Source: Saturnia japonica
Lineage: Eukaryota > Arthropoda > Insecta > Lepidoptera > Saturniidae
Assembly: GCA_033032175.1 (NCBI GenBank)
Contig: CM065320.1
Span: 1,798,001-1,862,000, forward strand
DNA: 64,000 nt
Reading direction: 5' to 3'
The position numbers and the translations under genes were made by a program. Shown one piece after another: positions 55,236 to 64,000 of the stretch; position 1 is the first letter of the stretch, and the number at the start of each line of letters is the position of its first letter. The notes beneath the pieces were generated by a model. The model saw only the letters and a list, made by a program, of their open reading frames with translations, was not told where the DNA came from and did not search any database.

Positions 55236-55860
55236 AGACCCGCCCCCCAGCTTCGCACGGGTGCAATATACAAAGTGATGTAATTTATGTGTAAAAAGCA
55301 TGTAAAAATGGTTACGAAAGATGCGTTAGCTCGCGACGCGTAATTCGTGGTCCATAGGTAGGCCGCGGTGCGGATGGCGACAGCGTGCACCGGCTAATCG
55401 TTTCGCTGCAAACGATTTCGTTGGTCGCGCGTAATTTTTAAACCCTGTTATCTTCTACGGTTTTAATTTAAATGATATAATGTAAAATACAATTTTAATC
55501 TATATTAACTGCCCAAGTTAACTAACAGTTTTATCTGAATAAAGATTAATAATGAATTGGCGAAAATAGCTTCGCAAGTAACCTTATGTTTTTAATAATT
55601 ATGTTGAAGAAAAAATGGTTACTGTGAGTCAACCCTAGGTGATAGACCTATACCATCATGGACTATTCTCTAGACTTTTTGAAGCACTACAATTCTTTAG
55701 AACTTTAATTTGATGTATCTCATAAGGTTTAGCCAGCGTAAGATATGTAAGCGTCACAAAAATCATGTTTTGACGACTTGATTACAACACATTGAATTTT
55801 TTCTACCATACAAAAACTTAATCGGAACGTATTGCATATTATAAACAAACCTTTCAAAAA
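55236..55860 (-). mobile_element. Helitron-like element, family H1, inverted
   Basis: It starts with ACCCGCCCCCCAGCTTCGCA, the inverse of the family's 3' end at 19780, then an internal GC-rich part (55320-55440), then TAGACCTATACCATCATGGA and CATAAGGTTTAGCCAGCGTA, inverted matches to 19030-19160. It lies about 0.7 kb upstream of the CYP4G start. Confidence 0.6.
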
Positions 55861-56095
55861 AAAATCTTATTTCCATTAAAAATTATCTTCGAAATTGAAG
55901 GTCCAGTGCAAATTAAATTCAAATGGGTCAAACAAAAAAAAAACCCCTATAATCCCTAGTCCCCTATCAAACAAAAAAGAATCATCTAAATCGGTTCATA
56001 AACAAAGAAGATATGGCTGAATATCTATAAAACAAAAAATACCTACATTCAAATTGAGTAACTACCGTCTTCTTTTGAAGTCGGTTAAAAATAAT
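55860..56095. repeat. Dispersed MITE-like repeat, copy 3 of 3
   Basis: CGAAATTGAAGGTCCAGTGC, TCATCTAAATCGGTTCATAA and the closing TTTTGAAGTCGGTTAAAAAT, matching 13303-13547. It follows the Helitron directly. Confidence 0.6.
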
Positions 56096-56469
56096 GACAA
56101 TAAGATTTTTCCACCCATACCCCGTATTCATATTGCTTCTATACATATTTAGTTTAAATTTTAAACAAAAAAGTTTTTTATATTATTGTGCTAGGTTCTA
56201 CAATAAATTGAGTAAGCAAATCATGGATATGACCATTTAAAACTAGTTTTATTGCCGACAGGATATTTTAGGGTGGATCTTTACGCGAATAAGACACGCC
56301 TTCTGTACATTCACAAAAAGTAATCTTTTATTTCAACGAGACTTCAATTACATCCATAATGACTATGCTAGCCTCATAGGCGAAGTCAATTTATTAGATA
56401 AAGTTGTAAATGTTGGTTTTTATTACTCAATGTGACAAATTTATAGATAAATATTAATCTCTCCTACGT

Positions 56470-57130
56470 TTCTCCAGAACTCCAATAGCATTTTTTGGCG
56501 CAATTGCTTGGTCTGGAGATCTGAACGCATTCCCACAACAAATGATAAATACCTATCATCGGTGGACAATATCACACAGCGGAAATGTTTTTTCCTCTAT
56601 AATAAAGAGGAACTTGTTGTGTGTGTGTGACCAGACCGGATCCTGAATGTTGCACTATCAAACCAAGAAGTCTGCCACAACTTGCTTTCAAATGTTCTAT
56701 ACCAAATATTCCTATGTAGAGATAGATGAGAATCTATGTGTTTTTTTGTAGCTCGGGGCTTACATAGAAGATCTTTACTATTAACGATAGTTGTATTTGC
56801 CAAATTACCAGCAATATCATTATTCACCATTCCGTTATGTAATGGTATTCATTGAACATATATATATTAATATTGCGACACTCTAAATCATATCATAAGT
56901 TTTAAGGACTCATAAGGTCCTAGCATACCACGACTCGACCAGGCACTTTGAGCCAGATGGTGTAATGCACTTATTGAGTCACATAAAATAATTATATATT
57001 GATACAGTAATGTTTTTTTTTTGGAATAGCCTTTTTAAATAGCTGTTAATTCTGCCCTCATTATGTATGCTCCTTTGTATAATTTAAACTGATTTTTCAT
57101 TAACTTGTGGGTCAAAAAAGGGAGAACACC
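56470..57130 (-). pseudogene. LINE RNase H domain relic
   Basis: The - strand contains, across frames and stops: DSISALHHLAQSAWSS-like sequence with its catalytic Asp (about 56975-56935), then IPLHNGMVNNDIAGNLANTT (56850-56790). W(I)PxHxGIxGNExADxLA is the final RNase H block of I/R1-type LINEs. It is heavily decayed. Confidence 0.5.
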
Positions 57131-58759
57131 AACGCCACTTGAACCAGCTTAACAAGTGACACAAAAATTACAATAAACTGTAAACAATACCAGAAAATAG
57201 AAATATCATATAAAATAATGATTATTGCTGGCGCTTCTAGATAATTGGGATGTTTTCCAAACCGGTGGTAATCTTTGTGTGTTTAAGTGCCTTCTTCTGG
57301 TTTAAATTGAGTAATATTTTTGATTTTGTTTTTGAGGCCTGATCTCGAAATTGACGAAAAAGTGAAAACGATGTTGAAATTTGACGTGTATTCTTAGCTA
57401 TTGAGGAATTATAACAGCTGATAACTAATTTCAAAAATCGGCATTATTCTTGGAATGTATTTTACGTATCAACAATTATTTTGACGAGCTCATATAAATA
57501 ATAAAAGCTAGACAATGAATATGGGACTAAAATATACATACCAATTCTGGTAAGCCCTGTCCAGCGCCCGAGTAAAAGAACTATTTCTCTGTAATTGCCA
57601 ATAGGGAATGACTAGCACAATAACCGCTGTTATGGTTTATATATCTTCTTTATGACGTCATGTAATGTGTTTATGTACTTAAATAGCTTTGTCGTAATGT
57701 CAATTACTGAATTTTATTTGATTAATTATACAAATTTACAAGAAAATAATGATACAAGGTGTCATCAAAAAGTGATTTTCTATTTTACACGAGGGTTGGG
57801 TGATGAGCATAATTGAAGCCACGAGAATTGTTTCGATAAATTAACCTATATAAGTTAAATATTTGCTTTTATTAAAAACTACAATGGCCTAAGGTTATTT
57901 ATGTGGTGATACTGACATACATAGATGGCGGCATGAATTAAATAACTTTAGACCATTACGGTTTTGTAAAAGCACTTATTTAGATTATGAATATTTTAAT
58001 ATGTAAATTTATCAAAACAAGCAGATAGGCTCTCTGGTTCTCGTTGCCTCAATCGAAAGTTGTGTGTCTGGATGTCAAATATCTATATTATCAGTGGCGA
58101 AGAGTCCATATAACCTGATTCCCATGTCCCAAATTTATTTGACGTCTATAAATTTATAATAGCAAAAAGTCAAAGATAGTAAAATATATGCATCCTACAA
58201 GTGTAGTTCAACGTTGTAAGCCCTCAAACCGACGGCTTATCACCTAGCATCTCATCGCTTTCATTTCCCTAGAAAGCGAACAAAGTCTGTATCGCTCTAC
58301 GGGTGATCACTAAGGAATTACCAATTTAATCTGGCCCAGTAGCGAATACGAATTTGCAAGACAATAGCAACTTTAACAGGTCAGATAAATTTGACGTTTA
58401 TAACTCGATGGGCTTATGAAAGTGTTAGAATATACGTATTTTACAAGAGGAAGCGAGAAAGGGCAACCGTATAATATCTCCAAATTAAAAATTCAATTTA
58501 AAGTACTGTTTTAACAGGTACATACTTAGTATCTTTCGTTTTTAATGTTTGAGATTGTATTTTGAAGCCACTTTTATCATTTTTATCATATTTGAAAGAC
58601 ACTGTTTCGAAAACACTAGTGCTTTCATATATGTTGAAGATGGGCCTTTAATCGCCATAGAACATCGGTGACGGTGGTGAAGTGCTGATATTTTGTTAGG
58701 CAACAACTTTTTTTTTGCTCTGGCTTCCCTTTTTCAGATTTACACAATTAGCATTATTT
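57131..58759. other. Intergenic AT-rich DNA
   Basis: No gene was seen. The 65-codon - strand frame at 57237-57434 (basic, KTKSKILLNLNQKK) could belong to the same decayed LINE but shows no domain. A TA tract lies at 58763-58785. Confidence 0.35.
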
Positions 58760-58789
58760 ATTTTATATATATATATATATATATAGAAT

Positions 58790-58890
58790 AGTAAGCTTAC
58801 TTACCTTAATAACAGGTATTGTTTAGTGTGAAATAAAATGGTCGTGTGAAATTGTGTCCCTATATGTATTATTTAATTCTAAAAGTGAAC
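58790..58890 (+). repeat. SINE tail fragment
   Basis: AAATGGTCGTGTGAAATTGTGTCCC matches the tail of the SINE-like unit at 23570-23760. Confidence 0.45.
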
Positions 58891-59325
58891 GTTTTTTAAG
58901 GACGGTAATTGTAGTGTCACACCGAGGTTGTTACAGCGTTACAGGGTGTGTTACAGCAGCAACTTTACACACTTTGTTACACAATGAATAAAAAAATATT
59001 GGGTTTGAAATAAATATAAGTAAATGTAGATAGAATATACCTAATAAAGTTATTTTCCTAGTTCCCTCCCTATTCATTGGGAAACGATTATGAATTATTC
59101 ACTATAAAAATAGGTGCATTATAAATATTTATAAAAAAGTGTGGGTATCCAGGATAATTAACATTTCAACTCGATTTAAATTTTGTTATTTTGTAAGTAC
59201 ATACGTAATTACATTGGGGGTATAAATGATACATTGTTGTGTACACAATTATATTTAAACTACCAATATCTCATGGTTTCATCCATATTACATTTTTTCG
59301 ACAAAATCCTCCACCGCGCCGCCGC

Positions 59326-59505
59326 TTTTTTTTAGAACTGACCTTGCTGTTAGCCTTAGGGGCCCTATCCAAAAACAGAGCCGCTGATGACTTTTACTGC
59401 TTTAAGAGGCTTGGGAGCGAGCGCTTAAGGCACTGAGCCGCGAGAGCATGGGAAACATGCGCGCAAGGGCTGAGCAAAGTGGCCCGACCTCGGCTTGGAC
59501 TGTTG
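59326..59505 (-). repeat. Jockey-type LINE 3' end, strongly 5'-truncated
   Basis: After a T run (poly-A on the - strand), TTAGCCTTAGGGGCCCTATC and GGCTTGGGAGCGAGCGCTTA match 22090-22170. Only the 3' UTR is left. Confidence 0.65.
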
Positions 59506-59592
59506 CATAATTTATTCCCAAGAGAGTGGAAAATTCTTCAAACGTGAGTCGTTGCTAACCAATGATTCTGTATAAAAGTTGTTTGGTAGATT

Positions 59593-60208
59593 TTACCGCG
59601 GTTCGTGCATACCTCCAAACGAAGGAGCCGAAGGTGGGCTAAGCCACCATGTTATGTGCTGGTCAGCAAGTTTGTGTGCAATTTTATCATTATTAGATGC
59701 AAGGATATTTTGAATTTCTATGAGCTGATTTCTAGCACCTACATAATTTGTGCCGCAATCGGAGCGGATAAGAGTTGAAACACCACGTCGCGATACAAAA
59801 CGTTGCAATACCGCTAGAAACGCATCCGTATAGAGTACAGAAACCGCCAGGGCCGAAATGGGCCAGCAAAGTTGGTTGACACTTGTGCAAAAAGAGGTTG
59901 TGGGCTGACTCTGTCTGCAGGTAGATCTGCCATAAACGGGACTTTAAGCTGAGGGCGATACTTGAAGTAGCGTATGCATTTGTAAACGCGATGTCTAATA
60001 ATTCGACGAGCTGATAGAATCCAGAATTGCTGGCGTAAGATTGCATGTAATATGTCAAAGCCTGCATGATAGTGTATTTTGTGTAGTGATCAATTATGAG
60101 ATCTACGAGGAAGCTAGAACTGGGTAAAATAAGAGTTGTATTCGCTAAGCGACTACCTACTCTGAGCAGATCGTCCTTTACGAATGGTGAAAGACGTTGT
60201 AGTCGCAC
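59593..60208 (-). pseudogene. BEL/Pao integrase fragment
   Basis: LQRLSPFVKDDLLRVGSRLA (about 60205-60145) is the lead-in to the integrase zinc-binding domain. VDLIIDHYTKYT follows with damaged HHCC ligands. A frame change leads to RRGVSTLIRSDCGTNYVGAR (59790) with a catalytic Asp, and to WWLSPPSAPSFGGMHE (59620) with the final catalytic Glu. Several blocks between them are garbled. Confidence 0.75.
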
Positions 60209-60244
60209 CGTGCATACTTATTTGTTTCGCAGACGGTGGATATC

Positions 60245-61748
60245 CTAGGCAAATATGTTGTGCTGAACAAAACGCACCCAGTCTAAGAGCGCTTTCTTAC
60301 GTTCGCTTACTGTGATGAGATCCATGATGCGAGCGTCACGTTTGGTGCGACAATTGTGGGCAAAACGCTTAATACAGGCGGTTACTCGTATTAAAGTGTC
60401 GAGTGAGCTGAAACGTGTGAGTAACTCTGTATCCAAGTCACGTACAGTAATGTGAGCTACCATTTTTCTGGGTTTAAGTCCTGGGAGCAGATGATGACCT
60501 AGACCTGGAGGCATAGTAGGCGAGGTATCTGACAGGGCCTTAAGCCAGCCAGGTGACTACCATAGATGATGCTTTAGAAGATCTTGAGCAGACATTCCTA
60601 TGCTAAAGCTATCAGCTGGATTTTGAGGCGATGTTACATCTCTCCAAATGAATTCATATGTAGTGGCCTTTATGGCAGAGACACGGTTGGCCTCAAAAAC
60701 CTGCTGCGATTGAAGAGGAGTATTCTACCAGGCGCGAACTGTGGTACCGTCTGACCAACAGAAATGCTGTTGGATTTGAATTTACGTAGAAATCTGAGCA
60801 GCTACTCGGGAAATGAGTTGAGACAAGATATGGGCGGCTGATAACTGTAAATTTGGAATAGTCTGGCGATTCTTGATTGAAGCCACCTTGGATTTGGAAG
60901 TGAGCAGATTGACGTGAACCTAGCCTGATGGTTCATTTTCATGGAGATATACTACCGCGGCATATCTAGATTCGGATCCGTCTGCAAAGCCGTGCAAGGC
61001 ATACGTGGAGTTCTTATTTAAGCAGACCTTTCTGGGGAGCTGGAAAGCAGAAAGCTGAAGTAAATCATCAAAAATATGCTGACAATGAAGAGTAAGCTCG
61101 TTAGAAGTCGGTTCATTCCAATCCAGTTTCAAGATCCAGAGATGCTGGATTAATAATTTTACACGGAAAATGACAGGGCTGATCCAACCATTTGGATCAA
61201 ATAAGCGTGCAATAGTGCTGAGAATGGATTTTTTTGTAAATTTCTCCATGACTGATACTGAAATACTGTATGTAAACATATCGGTCTGTGGTATCCAACG
61301 TATACCAAGTACGTTAATGACGTTTAAGTCTGGGGTGAGATCGAAATCATTAGGTATGTTACACTGGTCGTCTGGGAAACGATCTAGAAGCTCTCGGAAG
61401 TTAGAGGTTTATAAATATCTGAGCATTTGTGACTGAGTTGTGCTTTGATATCATCAACAAAAATGGAACGGGTAAATACCTCTGCGGCCTGGGGAAAACG
61501 ATGTCCCTCATGAGAGACCAGCTGCAGGATGGTGCGGTTTGCAAGAAAAGGACTGGGCTGAAGATTGTAGGTAACCGTAGATAAGGTATAAGTGGAGCAG
61601 AACGCCATAAAATGAGCTGGAATTTTCTATGGTCTAGGTTAACAAGTATATTCCTAAACATCATCTGGATGTCTGTGCTGAATACCACCTGATGCGTGCG
61701 AAAGTTGAGGATGATGTCAGTCAAGCTTACAGTCTTGAAATTTGGCAT
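60245..61748 (-). pseudogene. BEL/Pao reverse transcriptase and Pao-specific domain
   Basis: VVFSTDIQMMFRNILV (about 61690, palm A Asp) and FQLILWR open the RT. After a frame change FVDDIKAQ (61460) gives the YVDD-equivalent active site with FVDD. The Pao-type domain follows at 61279-60920: SILSTIARLFDPNGWISPVI, LLIQHLWILKLDWNE and ALHGFADGSESRYAAVVYL. 60514-60245 is the spacer before integrase. Multiple frameshifts and stops. Confidence 0.8.
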
Positions 61749-61759
61749 GAAATGAGGTC

Positions 61760-63125
61760 TTTAAATAAAAGTTGAGTAACAAATCAGAAAATCATAAGTT
61801 TCTAATCCCGTGTGAAATTATGATGAAACGAAATTTTATTAAGTTTTATTAATTTTCTCGAGAAAGACTTGAGGTATATAGTTTAAATTAATACCAAATA
61901 CTAAAATTTATGACTTCAATCTACTGAAAAAATCAAGTTTCTCGAATAACACAATGCAGGATGTACCTTATAGGTTTTGGTAATTGGTTCGTGAGAGTTC
62001 TTTTAACTATGAAGTGATGTATCTCTTTAATGCCTTAACCTAGCAAAAATTTTTTTTTACAGCATCATGAGACCATAGGCTTTAGTATATGAAATTAATT
62101 TCAACATCTATAACTCAAGTCGTTTTCGAGAAAAAGTATCTTGAGACATGAACAGACAGCCAGCTAGACAGACAGACGGACAAAAGTAATCCTATATGGG
62201 TACAATATTTTTTTTCATTAAGAGTTAATGAAAGTGAATGCAAAAATTAGAATCTATAGTAAAAAAAATTACACGTTAATCGAAAAACTATTCCGCTTAA
62301 TAAAATGCGCGCGCGGCACTCGATTATAATTTTGCTGCGGAGTTATTTTAAAAGTGCGATATCTCCTAAGATATTCATTGAAATCAATTAATGTACAGCG
62401 CAATTTTATTCAACATTTCATATTTGTGATGAATAATGTATTTATTTTGATAAGGATTCATACCATGTTTATAAAAACACCTTTGCAAATAATACATTAT
62501 TTTATAACAAATTTTATTACCATTAAAGAAGGTTATATTCAGTCAACCTTAAGAGAGAGATATATATATATAACGAATCATATGCTATCACGAACTTTTT
62601 TTTAGAACTTTTTTAAAGAAACAATCCCTTTACACATAATTGTTGTGTAACTTTAACCATGTACACAGCGCACGCAATGGAAGCTCTCAAAAGGAATAAA
62701 TTTTCCCCGTATTCGCAACATTTCTCATTTATACTACGCTCTTAGTAGACGTAGCATGATGTTATATAGCCTATAGCCTTCCTAGATAAATGGGCTATCC
62801 AAAACTAAAATAATATTTCCATTCGAATGAGTAGCTCCTGAGATTAGCGCATTCAACCAAACAAATAAACAAACTCTTCAGCTTTATAATAATAGGTCCT
62901 CATATATGAAATTAGCGTTTCATATGAAAAGAGACAAACATCTTAGCATTCCATGGATTCACCGTGTGGGTACCGGGTCCACCGTGTGGCAGACAGAGGG
63001 AACATGAGCAGCCCTCGAGACTTGCGACCCAGGTGTAGGTTTAAGGGGCCTCCTTATGATGCACATCAGCGCTCACCTTGACTGCCCGCGATACCCTCCC
63101 TGCCAAGCCAGATTTGGTAAGAGCC
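61760..63125. other. AT-rich region with dispersed repeat pieces
   Basis: 62150-62190 (GACAGACAGACGGACAAAAGTAATCCTATA) and 62740-62895 (AGCCTATAGCCTTCCTAGATAAATGGGC; AGATTAGCGCATTCAACCAAAC) are phrases of very common lepidopteran repeats. 62360-62605 has only a weak + strand open frame without a domain. Confidence 0.45.
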
Positions 63126-63604
63126 TATTAATGCTGTTTTAGATACCCGTTCTAAAATAGAACTTACTGCAGTTCTCGACAGGCCGAGGTCTTTTAGCAA
63201 GTTTAGAGATATTTCGCTGAATACCTCTCGTTCCCACTTCTACCGCATACCGTTTTTGGTCAGCTCATTACATAGATCGTAATATTTATTCATTTTTATT
63301 ACGCGGTCGTTACGTATATAATATACGTAACGACCACGTAATAAAAATGAATAAATGTTTAAACTAATGTTTCCCACGGTACAGTAAGCTCTACAAGTAA
63401 GCGCTTGATTTTTCGAGAATAAAGACATATGTCCGGTCTGGATGATGAAACACCCACATCCTCTGGGATTTTATAATGTTTTTCATATGTGTCCACTAAA
63501 ATAGTCCAATCAGGTGCAGAATCTAGGATTGAGAAGGGCTTACTTTTAGCATTTACTGTTGAGCCTTCTTTTATAAAGTTAATTTGTCTCCTGTTAATGG
63601 TCAA
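63126..63604 (-). pseudogene. LINE ORF C-terminal fragment, interrupted by a palindrome
   Basis: The - strand gives DVGVSSSRPDICLYSRKIKR and LLVELTVPWETLV (63460-63361), then the palindrome, then NKYYDLCNELTKNGMR (63290-63240) and VEVGTRGIQRNISKLA-like sequence with SRTAVSSILERV in another frame (about 63230-63130). RPDIVxxS...VxLIELTVPWE, then KYxDLxxE...V..xEVGxRGF, then LGLS is a C-terminal layout known from some LINE reverse transcriptase proteins. The middle is replaced by the inverted repeat. Confidence 0.6.
63284..63356. repeat. Near-perfect 36-bp-arm palindrome
   Basis: Bases 63284-63319 and 63321-63356 are reverse complements with one mismatch (G/A) and a one-base centre. It contains a GGTCGTTACGTATAT core and sits inside a LINE-derived reading frame. 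Confidence 0.9.
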
Positions 63605-64000
63605 TTCTTTTTGAGCTCTAGCTACTGAAAGACTTACTGCTTGCTGAAAGACTTAAAAAAGAAAAAAAAAATTATGAAATTATGCATTTAATTAATCGAA
63701 GTATATATACCATTATGATCTATACATTTTCGCCATTTTATATGTAGTTCATTGATTCCATTGCTGAAAAAATTGTGGGAGGGAAAGTCAATAAAATCTT
63801 TGAAAGCTGTTTGGACAACAAAAGAAGAAGAACAAGACTGACAAGAACAACGATCAGGTTTATCAACATCTTATTATCTTTTTTTTTAAATAGGTTTTAC
63901 AGTATTTAATTGGCTGTGACACTACCGTATGTCTAGATAGAGAAAATAAAAAAAATGATGCGTTTTCAAAATTATATATCTGTAAATGATATGAATATTT
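63605..64000. other. Window end, no recognised gene
   Basis: AT-rich with A-runs at 63655-63672. No coding domain was seen. Confidence 0.4.

Larger units (their letters stand above)
59585..61752 (-). mobile_element. BEL/Pao-type LTR retrotransposon pol relic
   Basis: The - strand carries, in order and in several broken frames, reverse transcriptase, the BEL/Pao-specific domain after RT, the integrase zinc-binding region and part of the integrase core. No LTRs were found, and both the gag/protease side and the integrase C-terminus are missing. It is an inactive fragment. Confidence 0.8.

Noticed and set aside
1..64000. CRISPR arrays, operons, prophage or bacterial defence genes
   Set aside because: The window is eukaryotic (introns, SINEs, insect gene families); the regular repeats seen have no spacer structure.

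Overview
The window is AT-rich animal genomic DNA, most likely from a moth or butterfly. The grounds are an insect-type CYP4G cytochrome P450, an insect-type monocarboxylate transporter, GT-AG introns throughout, several tRNA-derived SINE families, and many short Helitron-like elements ending in CTAG. No prokaryotic operon, rRNA, functional tRNA gene or CRISPR array was seen. The order is inferred from gene and repeat style; no species can be named.

Two host genes can be reconstructed exon by exon. The first is on the + strand (15918-30001). It is the 3' part of a 12-TM SLC16/monocarboxylate-transporter-like gene: seven exons giving 389 codons plus stop, all splice phases agreeing. Its first coding exon (TM1-2) was not found. 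A 10.4-kb intron separates the N-terminal bundle from the C-terminal bundle. The second is on the - strand (54578-41281): a complete ten-exon CYP4G-type P450 of 565 residues. It has an ER anchor, the CYP4G-specific long insertion, the I-helix, ExxR and heme-Cys motifs, and intact splice sites. The family makes cuticular hydrocarbons from aldehydes in oenocytes.

Almost everything else is mobile DNA. 1-15.9 kb: a Tc1/mariner relic, SINEs, Helitrons, a piggyBac fossil with TTAA ends, a CR1 LINE scrap, a Harbinger-like element with a SINE nested inside, a pogo/Tigger element nested in a Helitron, MITEs, and a Tc1-like transposase tail. 17.5-28 kb (the large transporter intron): Helitrons, a repeat split by a 5'-truncated jockey-type LINE with target-site duplications, and opposed LINE tails. 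30-40 kb: Helitron pieces, a degenerate telomere-like TTTAGG array beside a triplicated unit, a 162-bp tandem triplicate, and a decayed endonuclease-RT LINE. 41-54.6 kb (CYP4G introns): an hAT element with an 8-bp target duplication, a second hAT relic, and LINE and SINE scraps. 55-64 kb: a Helitron, a LINE RNase H relic, a BEL/Pao pol relic, and a LINE C-terminal fragment split by a 36-bp-arm palindrome.

No new gene system stands out. The most unusual structures are the telomere-like/triplicated block (31.5-33.2 kb), the nested insertions with readable duplications, and the palindrome at 63.3 kb. Boundaries of diverged repeats are approximate unless terminal repeats or duplications are quoted.
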